From Clostridium sp. (lineage in GTDB: Bacteria; Bacillota_A; Clostridia; Lachnospirales; Lachnospiraceae), in NCBI GenBank assembly GCA_023666975.1, contig JAMPAW010000180.1, forward strand, positions 1 to 6,488: a stretch of 6,488 bases of DNA, written 5' to 3'. The translations under genes and the position numbers were made by a program. The notes under the pieces were generated by a model that had not been told where the DNA came from, made no database searches, and saw nothing but the letters and a program-made list of their open reading frames with translations. This document shows, piece by piece, positions 1-6,488 of the stretch. The first letter of the stretch is position 1, and each line of letters starts with the position of its first letter.

Positions 1-1
1 C

Positions 2-109
2 GAGGTATCCGGGAAATATAAGGAAAAGGCTTATAAGAAAGTGAACGGTTCCCGGTATCCGGGAAAGCTGAAGGATAAAATAAGGGATTATTTTGACGGA
101 TTGAATTGA
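2..109 (+). CDS. 3' end of an unrecognised upstream gene (partial)
   Basis: An open frame enters from the left edge and runs 35 codons to a TGA at 107-109, 13 nt before the moxR start. The visible C-terminus is strongly basic, with many Lys plus scattered Tyr and Gly, and ends in KIRDYFDGLN. It has no membrane segment and no motif I recognise. The tight spacing to the next gene and the shared strand suggest it is an earlier member of the same operon. Genes next to MoxR/DUF58/VWA sets are often membrane or transglutaminase-like proteins, but nothing in these 35 residues supports naming one. That this is real coding sequence is likely from position and frame; its function is unknown. Confidence 0.7.
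   Translation, partial: EVSGKYKEKAYKKVNGSRYPGKLKDKIRDYFDGLN
4..66 (+). repeat. Pair of 13-bp direct repeats in the partial upstream gene
   Basis: The 13-mer ggtatccgggaaa occurs at 4-16 and again at 54-66, 50 nt apart. Because the spacing is not a multiple of three, the copies are read in different frames (VSGK in the first, RYPGK in the second), so protein repetition does not explain the match. Function unknown; chance or a small local duplication are both possible. Confidence 0.45.
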
Positions 110-111
110 GA

Positions 112-117
112 GAGGAG
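112..117 (+). promoter_or_regulatory. Ribosome binding site for the MoxR ATPase gene
   Basis: GAGGAG lies 5 nt before the ATG at 123, a strong Shine-Dalgarno match at good spacing. It supports that ATG as the start, just after the stop codon of the preceding gene. Confidence 0.85.
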
Positions 118-122
118 AATCT

Positions 123-1100
123 ATGACAGACGAGAAGAAAATACAGGAAATGATAGAAAAAGTGAAATCCTGTGAAGAGGAAATTGGAAGAGGGATTATC
201 GGACAGCGGGAGATTATCCGACAGGTGCTGCTTGCCATTCTCTCCGATGGCAATGTATTGTTAGAGGGTGTTCCGGGACTTGGCAAGACGGAGCTGGTAA
301 AAGCAATCGCTAAGGTGATTGCTGCCACTTTTTCCCGAATCCAGTTTACGCCGGATCTGATGCCGGCAGATGTCACAGGAACCAATCTGATTATCAAGGA
401 AGATGGGAACAATGTGTTCCGCTTTGAACAGGGACCTGTGTTTGCCAATATTGTTCTGGCAGACGAGATAAACCGGGCAACACCGAAAACCCAGTCTGCA
501 CTGTTGGAGGCAATGCAGGAAAAAACCGTGACGGTGGGAAACACTACCTATGAACTGCCGAAGCCGTTTATGGTACTGGCAACGCAGAATCCGATTGAAA
601 ACGAGGGCACATATCCGCTTCCAGAGGCGCAGCTTGACCGTTTTTTGTTCAAGCTGTTGGTGAAATTTCCCAGCAAGGAAGAGCTTCGGCAGATTATGGA
701 TATTACGGTGACCAATCAGACGACGGAGTTAAAGCAGGTGATGAGCAAAGAGGAGATTATCGATATCCGGACACTGGTAAGGGATATGCCGATTTCCGAT
801 GCCGTGATGGATTATGCATTGTCCGTGGTTGTGGCGACGCACCCCGAAGAGGAAAAGGCGTTGGAAATCACCAGACAGTATATTCAAAACGGGGCAAGTC
901 CCCGTGCGGCACAGGCCATGATCAAGACTGCTAAGGCAAGGGCTTTTATGGAAGGAAGATATAATGTTGCCTTTGAGGACGTTGAATTTGTGGCGTATCC
1001 GGCATTACGGCACCGTCTGGCCCTGAATTTTGAGGCAATTTCGGACGGGGTGACGGCAGATGAGGTAATCGACCGGATTATTGCCGGGGTGAAGCGGTAA
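123..1100 (+). CDS. MoxR-family AAA+ ATPase
   Basis: A 325-residue cytoplasmic ATPase, full length for the family (usually about 310-340). Seen in the sequence: Walker A GVPGLGKT at residues 49-56; Walker B VLADEINR at 111-118; sensor 1 ATQNP at 153-157; the EAQLDRF segment at 168-174 with the likely arginine finger R173; and the sensor 2 motif GASPRA at 257-262 (R261) in the C-terminal helical lid. All key ATPase residues are present, so it should be active. MoxR proteins are known to form hexameric rings and to work as chaperone-like motors on VWA-domain partners. Here the partners are probably the DUF58 and giant VWA proteins encoded directly downstream. The gene ends 16 nt before the DUF58 start, which indicates co-transcription. 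A well-placed GAGGAG supports the chosen ATG. The family call is secure; the physiological substrate is not known. Confidence 0.97.
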   Translation: MTDEKKIQEMIEKVKSCEEEIGRGIIGQREIIRQVLLAILSDGNVLLEGVPGLGKTELVKAIAKVIAATFSRIQFTPDLMPADVTGTNLIIKEDGNNVFRFEQGPVFANIVLADEINRATPKTQSALLEAMQEKTVTVGNTTYELPKPFMVLATQNPIENEGTYPLPEAQLDRFLFKLLVKFPSKEELRQIMDITVTNQTTELKQVMSKEEIIDIRTLVRDMPISDAVMDYALSVVVATHPEEEKALEITRQYIQNGASPRAAQAMIKTAKARAFMEGRYNVAFEDVEFVAYPALRHRLALNFEAISDGVTADEVIDRIIAGVKR

Positions 1101-1106
1101 CGGGAC

Positions 1107-1110
1107 GGAG
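1107..1110 (+). promoter_or_regulatory. Ribosome binding site for the DUF58 gene
   Basis: GGAG lies 6 nt before the ATG at 1117, inside the 16-nt gap after the MoxR stop. It supports that start and separate translation initiation within the operon. Confidence 0.75.
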
Positions 1111-1116
1111 TGTAAT

Positions 1117-1992
1117 ATGGAATCAGCAATTTTTGATAAGACATTTTTTGAAAAACTGAATACATTGCAAATCAGTCTGAATATGCGGTCGGCACAGGGA
1201 ATGAGCGGTATCCGAAAGTCCAGTGCAAAAGGTTCTTCGGTGGAGTTTTCCGACTTCCGGGAATATATGTATGGAGATGATATCCGGCGGATTGACTGGA
1301 ATGCGTATGGGCGTACGGATAAACTTTATATCAAGCAGTTTATGGAGGAAAAGGAGGGCATTTTCCGGATTTTTATCGACGGCAGCCGTTCGATGTATTT
1401 TGGCGAAGCACTGAAATCAAAGCTGGCACTGCAGACGGCTGGAGCTCTCTCCTATATCATTTTAAATCATTTGGACCGTGTCTATATCAATGAGATGAAA
1501 GAAAATTCGCTTGTCAGGGGAAAAGGAGTGACCGGTAAATCCGCTTTTTCCCATATATTGAACGATTTGGAGCGTATTACCTTTGATGGAAAAACGTCGA
1601 TAAACAGGACGATATTGTCCAGTCCCGTGCAGGTTGGCGGAGTGTCCGTGATCATCAGTGACTTTCTCGACAGGGAGGGAATTGAGGAAGCGATGAAATA
1701 TCTGGCGTACCGCAAGCAGACCATCGTTCTGGTTCAGATTCTTGCGAAAGAGGAAGTGCAGGTCGATGAAGAGGGAACGCTTAATATTTTGGACATGGAA
1801 ACAGCGGAGCGGGTTAAGATTACCATGTCTAATGCAACGGTTAAAGCGTACAAAAAACAACTGGAAAAGCTGCAGTTGGAGCTGCAAAGACTGGCAAAGA
1901 AATATCGGGCACACTATATTTTTATGCGCTCTGACGGGAATCTGGTTTATGAAATGCTGCACGGATTTGCGGGGATATTGCAGAGCCGGTAA
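1117..1992 (+). CDS. DUF58 domain protein (VWA-like fold), soluble form
   Basis: A 291-residue protein of the DUF58 family, which nearly always sits beside MoxR. The family signature is clear around residues 36-75: a Gly/Ser-rich stretch, then VEFSDFREYMYGDD, then RRIDW, then LYIKQF. Next comes a VWA-type metal-binding (MIDAS) motif, D88-x-S90-x-S92, in IFIDGSRSM. The strand ending in ISDFLD at 180-185 offers a plausible third MIDAS Asp (D182). The C-terminus (about 220-265) is a basic, amphipathic helical region. Many DUF58 proteins carry two N-terminal membrane helices; this one has none and is predicted cytoplasmic, like the short DUF58 class. Inference: it is an adaptor or partner that MoxR acts on, linking it to the membrane VWA protein encoded 25 nt downstream. 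The molecular function of DUF58 proteins remains poorly defined. Confidence 0.95.
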   Translation: MESAIFDKTFFEKLNTLQISLNMRSAQGMSGIRKSSAKGSSVEFSDFREYMYGDDIRRIDWNAYGRTDKLYIKQFMEEKEGIFRIFIDGSRSMYFGEALKSKLALQTAGALSYIILNHLDRVYINEMKENSLVRGKGVTGKSAFSHILNDLERITFDGKTSINRTILSSPVQVGGVSVIISDFLDREGIEEAMKYLAYRKQTIVLVQILAKEEVQVDEEGTLNILDMETAERVKITMSNATVKAYKKQLEKLQLELQRLAKKYRAHYIFMRSDGNLVYEMLHGFAGILQSR

Positions 1993-2005
1993 GCTTGGAT
2001 AGATT

Positions 2006-2011
2006 AGGGGG
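2006..2011 (+). promoter_or_regulatory. Ribosome binding site for the giant VWA gene
   Basis: AGGGGG lies 6 nt before the ATG at 2018. It is G-rich and well spaced. It fixes the start so that the protein begins directly with its first membrane helix, as BatA-type proteins do. Confidence 0.8.
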
Positions 2012-2017
2012 AAAATC

Positions 2018-5000
2018 ATGACAGTACAAAATTTATGGCCGTTGGCATTTTTCATTTTCGTACCGGCTATTGTCTTATTATATCTGTTAAAACAAAAGGT
2101 GAAGGACCGCCCTTTTTCTTCAGTTATGCTTTGGCAGGAAATCTACAAAAATCTGGAAGCCAAAACCCCTTTTGAGAAATTGAAGCAGAATATTCTGATG
2201 TATCTGCAGATATTGATTATGCTGCTGCTGATTTTTGCCCTGATGGCGCCAGTGCTGAAAAAAGGCGGAGCATTGCAGGAGAATACGGTAATTGTCATCG
2301 ATAACAGTGCCAGCATGCAGTATCTGTATGACGATAGAGACACCAGATTGGAGCACAGCAAAAAAGAAGCCAGAAAAGAGATTGACCGGCTGAGTGAGGA
2401 TAATATGGTCATGCTGATTTCCAGTGGGGAAGAGGCGGCAGTTGTCTATCAGGGGAGGGATAAGACGACATTAAAAAAGCGGCTGAATGCAATCGATGCG
2501 ACGATAGAGAGCGGAACGCCTGATGTGGCAGCCGGAGTAGTCAATTCCGTGATTGCACAGATGGAGAATGTACAGATTATCTGCTATACCGATACGGATT
2601 TTGCCGGCAGCGAATGGCTGAAAAATAATCCGAATGCGGCACTGATTGTGGAGAATGTATACTCAAGAGGCGAGAATGTATCCGTAGATTATGTAAACTA
2701 TTCGGTGAAAGAAGACGGCATAGAGGCGCTTTGCCGAGTGACGAACTATGGAGAAAACGAAGTTACGCAGGACGTCAGCCTCTATGCAGGTTCGGATATT
2801 GTCGATGTGCAGGCTGTGACGGTGAAGCCGCAGGAGAGTGAGACGGTATATTTTGAAAAGCAGGATATTGCGATAGACGGAAGCATGATTTTGCGGGCAG
2901 AGTTGAGCCAAAAGGATTGTCTGACGGCGGATAACAGCCAGAGTATCGCACTGGAAGAGAATACGGAAAAGACGGTGTTGTTATTGTCTGCAGGAAATGT
3001 GTTTTTGGAAAAGGCACTGTCGCTGGACGAGCGTGTGAGCGTTTACAAATCAGATGATGTAAATGTATTGAATCAGGCGGCGTATTCGTTTGACCTCTAT
3101 GTGTTTGACGGCCTGTCCGTGCCGGAGGAGTTTGATGTGGGGCAATTTCCCGATCAGGCGGGCTTTCTATTTCTGAATGTGGAAAAAGATTTCGGTAATA
3201 TGGGGTGGATAGAAAAAGATGATCAGGTTTTAGATACCATACTGTCTTTTGACAAGAGTCCGGTTACCGAATATATAGAGGAATATTCATTTGGGATTAC
3301 TGACGCCTATACATACCGGCTTCCGGACTGGGCAGTACCGGTTATCCGTACAGCAGAGGGTGGAATTACCGGATATTGTGGAAACAGCGGTGGACATGGT
3401 ATCGGGGTGCTTGGATTTGATATCCATAATACCGATTTTGCCCTTCAGGCAGAATTTCCGATTTTTATGTCGCAGTTAAGCAATCTGCTGCTGGGCGGGG
3501 TGACGGAAGAGACGGCCGTTGCCAACTTTCCGGTCAGTGAAGAGTCCGATGTGGTTCCTGCAGATGACATGGTGATAGAGGGAAATCGGAATCTGAAAAA
3601 GACCGGCGGCAGGGCAATCCGCAATCTGTTGCTGCTGCTGGCAGTCTTATTGCTGACCGTGGAATGGATTGTCTACACCAGACAGGTAAATACAGCAAAG
3701 AAGAAACAGTTTTTTGCAGTCCGCCTGCTTGTAATGGCGGTGATTATTCTGGCAATGGCAGGAGTATCGGTTTCAACAAAACAGAAGAAAACAGAGACGA
3801 TTTTTTTGATTGACGTGTCGGACAGTATGGCCGGAAACAGAGAAGAGATTGAGAACGGTTTAAAGCGCATTGTGGCGGACATGCCCCCGAAGAATCTTCT
3901 CGGCATTGTGGCTTTTGGCAAGGATACGGCGGTAGAACAGTTTCTTACGGACCAAAGGGTGTTTTCGCATTTCACGGTAAATCCGGTCACTACGGCTACC
4001 AATATCGAAAGTGCACTGATAAATGCAGGCACTATGTTTGACGAGGGAGTGGCAAAGCGGTTAGTGCTGGTTACTGACGGAAGCGAAAATGAAGGCAGTA
4101 TGAGCCTTGCCGCCACAACGCTAAAAGGGGGAGATGTAGAACTGCTGGTTGTTCCTCTGCAAGACAGTATCAGTGGGAACAGTGAGGTGTATCTCAGCGG
4201 ATTATCGGTTCCAAGGGTGATTCATGAAGGAGACCATTACAACGTCAGCGTGACAGTGACCTCGAATGTGGAGACATCGGCACTGCTTTCCCTGTATGAG
4301 GGGAGAAATGCAAAGGGACAGCAGAATATACAATTGAGTAAAGGGGAAAACCAATTTGTTTTTGAAGATGTAGGGGAGGCGGGGACCATTGCCAGCTACA
4401 AGGCGGTAATCGAACCGCAGGAGGATACGATTTCCGTCAATAACACCTATGTCACTTTTGCGGAGATTGAGGCAAAGCCAAGGGTTTTGCTGATTGAGGG
4501 AGCTGCGGGTGAGGGCAGTGAATTTGAAAAACTGCTGTTAGCGGCCAATATCGATTATGATAAGGTGACACCGAGCGGGGCACCCTCCTCGGTGTCGGGC
4601 CTTAATCAATACCGGGCTGTGATTACGTTAAATGTGTACTATGATGACTTAAGGCAGGGATTTGTAAAAGCGCTTGAGGCTTATGTCAGGGATTTTGCAG
4701 GCGGTTATATCTGCATTGGCGGTGATAACAGCTATGCACTGGGAAATTACCGGGGAACCGGACTGGAGGATATTTTGCCGGTTGATATGGCACTTCAGGG
4801 AGAAAAGGAAATACCGAAGATGGCGATGGTCATGGTGATTGACCAGTCAGGAAGCATGTCGTCACCTTCTGAAGAAAATGCTTCGATAACCGGTTTGGAC
4901 CTTGCAAAGCAGGCTGCCCTGTCCGGGGTATCTGAGCTGAGGGCGACGGACGAAATCGGCGTGCTGGCATTTGATGATACCTACCATTGGACAGTGCCGT

Positions 5001-6430
5001 TACAGGAGGCAGCTGACCTTGAGAAAATACAGGAAGAAATCACTGCAATCGGATATGGGGGAGGAACCAGTATCTATCCGGCATTGCAGCAGGCATATGA
5101 GCAGATATTGCAAAGCGATGCGCAGATTAAACACATTATTTTACTGACAGACGGGCAGGACGGTTTCCGGCAGTATCAGGAGCTGCTTAACTCCATTAAC
5201 GAATCGGGAGTCACTGTGTCTACCGTTGCCGTGGGAAGCGATTCTGATCAGGATATTCTGCAATATATTGCTGGTGAATGTGACGGCCGGTTTTATTATA
5301 CAGATGTCAATCATTCGATACCGAGAATATTTGCGCAGGAGGTGTATCTGTCCACAAATACCTATCTGCTCAATGAGGAATTTTATCCGGCCATTGTCAG
5401 TAATCATGAGATATTGACGGGAGTGATGGACGAAGGCTGTCCGGCGCTTTTAGGATATGTGGCAGCTACGCCGAAGCAGACGGCAGAGGTAATTTTGGAG
5501 TCGGACAGAGGGGACCCGGTACTCAGTACATGGCAGTATGGACTGGGAAGGACCGTGGCATGGAACAGTGACGGAAATAACGAGTGGACCGCACGGTATG
5601 CCACATGGGATAAATATCCTATGCTGTGGTCGAATATTATCCAATATGTCATTTCGGATACGGAGCTGGGCGAGGATAATCTGGAACTGGTAAAAGAGGG
5701 AAATACGGTTGTCGTCACGTATGAGGCGAAGGATTATGACAGAGATACAAAAGTGTCGGCAGTCGTGACCGACGAGGAGGGGAATAGTGAGGAAATATCC
5801 TTAAATGCCACAAGGCCGGGAGTTTTTGAGACGGAGCTTGATGTGTCGGAAATCGGCATTTACAATATCAGCGTCCGGAAATATTCTGGTGGGGAGCTGA
5901 CAAAGAATTACAACACGGCATATGCCTGCCAGTATTCACCAGAGTATCAGTTTTCGGAAGCTGGGACAGATTTATCCGCCTTTGTCCGGCAGGTGGGAGG
6001 AACGGAGATTTCCCTTGCGGACAATATCTGGGCGGAGGATAGAAATGCGGTTCAAAGAAGAGTGTCCCTGACTGTGCCGCTGCTGATTTTTGTGCTGTTT
6101 TTGTTTTTCTTTGACATTGTGATCAGGAGATTTTCTATTGACATACCGGCTGGTATGCAGATGCTTTGGCGTAATACTGTGCGGGCAGGAAGCCAAAGAG
6201 CAGCAAAAAAGAAGCATGGCTTTGCAGATGACAGAGGGGAAAGTTCCGGACAGAAGGAACCGCAGCAAAACGGTAATACAATTCAGGAGAAAACGGAAAA
6301 GGCCGGGGAAGCAAAAAAAACTCAGCCGAAGAAGGAGATTAAGGCAGAAAGCGTGAGTGTACAGGAACAATCGGAAACGCTTGATATGAATCAACTGCTG
6401 AAGAAAAAAAGGGAACGGGAAAAGAAGTAG
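2018..6430 (+). CDS. Giant membrane protein: BatA N-terminus, three VWA domains, two GATase-like folds
   Basis: Uninterrupted 1470-residue protein. Domains in order: TM1 about 5-24; a basic loop; TM2 about 57-79 (BatA/aerotolerance-type N-terminal module); VWA1 about 90-213 (MIDAS D95/S97/S99, T167, D192); Ig/CARDB-like sandwich about 220-312; GATase-like fold about 317-492; TM3 about 535-553; loop; TM4 about 566-585; VWA2 about 593-715 (D599/S601/S603, T661, D687); Ig-like about 723-812; GATase-like fold from about 819, interrupted by VWA3 about 935-1110 (D942/S944/S946, T1017, D1045) and closing near 1213; beta-sandwich about 1218-1340; TM5 about 1349-1370; Lys/Glu/Gln-rich tail to 1470. 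All three MIDAS sites look intact, so metal-dependent ligand binding is plausible. Neither GATase-like fold shows a convincing GxCxG nucleophile elbow, so they are probably structural. Positive charges place the loops and tail inside and the VWA domains outside. Related proteins are usually about 550-950 residues, so this looks like a fusion of two neighbouring operon genes. Family assignment is secure; the cellular role is unknown. Confidence 0.92.
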   Translation: MTVQNLWPLAFFIFVPAIVLLYLLKQKVKDRPFSSVMLWQEIYKNLEAKTPFEKLKQNILMYLQILIMLLLIFALMAPVLKKGGALQENTVIVIDNSASMQYLYDDRDTRLEHSKKEARKEIDRLSEDNMVMLISSGEEAAVVYQGRDKTTLKKRLNAIDATIESGTPDVAAGVVNSVIAQMENVQIICYTDTDFAGSEWLKNNPNAALIVENVYSRGENVSVDYVNYSVKEDGIEALCRVTNYGENEVTQDVSLYAGSDIVDVQAVTVKPQESETVYFEKQDIAIDGSMILRAELSQKDCLTADNSQSIALEENTEKTVLLLSAGNVFLEKALSLDERVSVYKSDDVNVLNQAAYSFDLYVFDGLSVPEEFDVGQFPDQAGFLFLNVEKDFGNMGWIEKDDQVLDTILSFDKSPVTEYIEEYSFGITDAYTYRLPDWAVPVIRTAEGGITGYCGNSGGHGIGVLGFDIHNTDFALQAEFPIFMSQLSNLLLGGVTEETAVANFPVSEESDVVPADDMVIEGNRNLKKTGGRAIRNLLLLLAVLLLTVEWIVYTRQVNTAKKKQFFAVRLLVMAVIILAMAGVSVSTKQKKTETIFLIDVSDSMAGNREEIENGLKRIVADMPPKNLLGIVAFGKDTAVEQFLTDQRVFSHFTVNPVTTATNIESALINAGTMFDEGVAKRLVLVTDGSENEGSMSLAATTLKGGDVELLVVPLQDSISGNSEVYLSGLSVPRVIHEGDHYNVSVTVTSNVETSALLSLYEGRNAKGQQNIQLSKGENQFVFEDVGEAGTIASYKAVIEPQEDTISVNNTYVTFAEIEAKPRVLLIEGAAGEGSEFEKLLLAANIDYDKVTPSGAPSSVSGLNQYRAVITLNVYYDDLRQGFVKALEAYVRDFAGGYICIGGDNSYALGNYRGTGLEDILPVDMALQGEKEIPKMAMVMVIDQSGSMSSPSEENASITGLDLAKQAALSGVSELRATDEIGVLAFDDTYHWTVPLQEAADLEKIQEEITAIGYGGGTSIYPALQQAYEQILQSDAQIKHIILLTDGQDGFRQYQELLNSINESGVTVSTVAVGSDSDQDILQYIAGECDGRFYYTDVNHSIPRIFAQEVYLSTNTYLLNEEFYPAIVSNHEILTGVMDEGCPALLGYVAATPKQTAEVILESDRGDPVLSTWQYGLGRTVAWNSDGNNEWTARYATWDKYPMLWSNIIQYVISDTELGEDNLELVKEGNTVVVTYEAKDYDRDTKVSAVVTDEEGNSEEISLNATRPGVFETELDVSEIGIYNISVRKYSGGELTKNYNTAYACQYSPEYQFSEAGTDLSAFVRQVGGTEISLADNIWAEDRNAVQRRVSLTVPLLIFVLFLFFFDIVIRRFSIDIPAGMQMLWRNTVRAGSQRAAKKKHGFADDRGESSGQKEPQQNGNTIQEKTEKAGEAKKTQPKKEIKAESVSVQEQSETLDMNQLLKKKREREKK
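4562..4603 (+). repeat. Strong inverted repeat (hairpin) inside the giant VWA gene
   Basis: A perfect 9-bp inverted repeat, gacaccgag at 4567-4575 and ctcggtgtc at 4588-4596, encloses a 12-nt GC-rich loop. After a small internal loop, an outer 4-bp pair (aagg 4562-4565 with cctt 4600-4603) can extend the stem. No T-run follows, so it is not a standard intrinsic terminator. It encodes the Ser/Pro/Gly-rich turn near residues 850-860 at the start of the second GATase-like fold, and it may simply reflect codon use. Confidence 0.5.
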
Positions 6431-6488
6431 ACTTTTGCAAATTGTCCGAAACCAAAATGTCTCTGCCTCTGCTCGTAACCTACGGCTT
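6431..6488. other. Downstream sequence with no supported gene or terminator
   Basis: These 58 nt follow the stop codon of the giant VWA gene. I see no hairpin followed by a T-run, no promoter, and no ribosome binding site before the only + strand ATG (6457). Transcription may therefore continue past the window, or terminate outside it. On the minus strand a frame stays open across the segment, discussed in the findings. Confidence 0.5.

Noticed and set aside
1462..2055. 197-codon open frame on the minus strand opposite the DUF58 gene
   Set aside because: It is fully opposite a gene with clear family motifs, its translation is His/Phe/Arg-rich with no recognisable domain, and it spans the DUF58/VWA gene boundary. 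It is a shadow frame.
3569..3571. Internal ATG (M518) as a start for a separate second VWA protein
   Set aside because: It sits just before TM3, where a split gene would start, but there is no purine-rich ribosome binding site at suitable spacing and no stop codon in the preceding frame. Read-through as one protein is the simpler reading.
3673..4116. 147-codon minus-strand open frame opposite VWA2
   Set aside because: It overlaps the conserved MIDAS-containing VWA2 domain and its product is low-complexity Ser/Thr/Phe-rich. No independent support.
2224..6092. 14-bp match gctgctgatttttg at 2224-2237 and 6079-6092
   Set aside because: Both copies encode Leu/Ile-rich membrane helices, so shared codon choice explains the match.
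5972..6394. 140-codon minus-strand open frame opposite TM5 and the tail
   Set aside because: Its composition (Phe/Leu/Cys/His) is what the reverse of a Lys/Glu-rich tail gives. It needs a TTG start, and no ribosome binding site was identified. Only the part beyond 6430 is kept, as a low-interest finding.
6457..6488. + strand ATG starting a possible next gene
   Set aside because: Only 10 codons are visible and there is no ribosome binding site upstream, unlike every other gene in the window.

Overview
The window looks like a chromosomal segment of a low-to-moderate GC Firmicute. The best guess is a gut-type Clostridia (Lachnospiraceae-like). This rests on codon choice, strong AGGAG/GGGGG-type ribosome binding sites at short spacing, and tightly packed genes. 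The taxonomic call is an inference from style, not from a marker gene.

Layout, all on the + strand: (1) the last 35 codons of an unrecognised basic protein (2-109); (2) a complete MoxR-family AAA+ ATPase (123-1100); (3) a complete DUF58 protein without membrane segments (1117-1992); (4) a very large membrane-anchored protein of 1470 residues (2018-6430) with a BatA-type N-terminus, three von Willebrand factor A (VWA) domains and two glutamine-amidotransferase-like (GATase-like) folds; (5) 58 nt of downstream sequence with no gene I can support. Gaps between genes are 13, 16 and 25 nt. Each start has its own ribosome binding site and there is no room for internal promoters, so this is almost certainly one operon whose promoter lies upstream of the window.

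MoxR + DUF58 + BatA/VWA is a known, widespread but poorly understood gene set. The AAA+ ATPase is thought to act as a chaperone or metal-insertion motor on VWA-domain partners at the membrane. The unusual part here is the third gene. It reads as two proteins that each could stand alone (TM-TM-VWA-Ig-like-GATase-like), joined in frame around residues 500-535. The second half also has an extra VWA domain nested inside its GATase-like fold, a last beta-sandwich, a fifth membrane segment and a charged cytoplasmic tail. Predicted topology is N-terminus out, C-terminus in, with all VWA domains outside. The cytoplasmic ATPase could then contact it only through two short basic loops and the C-terminal tail. 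No RNA genes, mobile elements, CRISPR arrays or frameshifts were seen.
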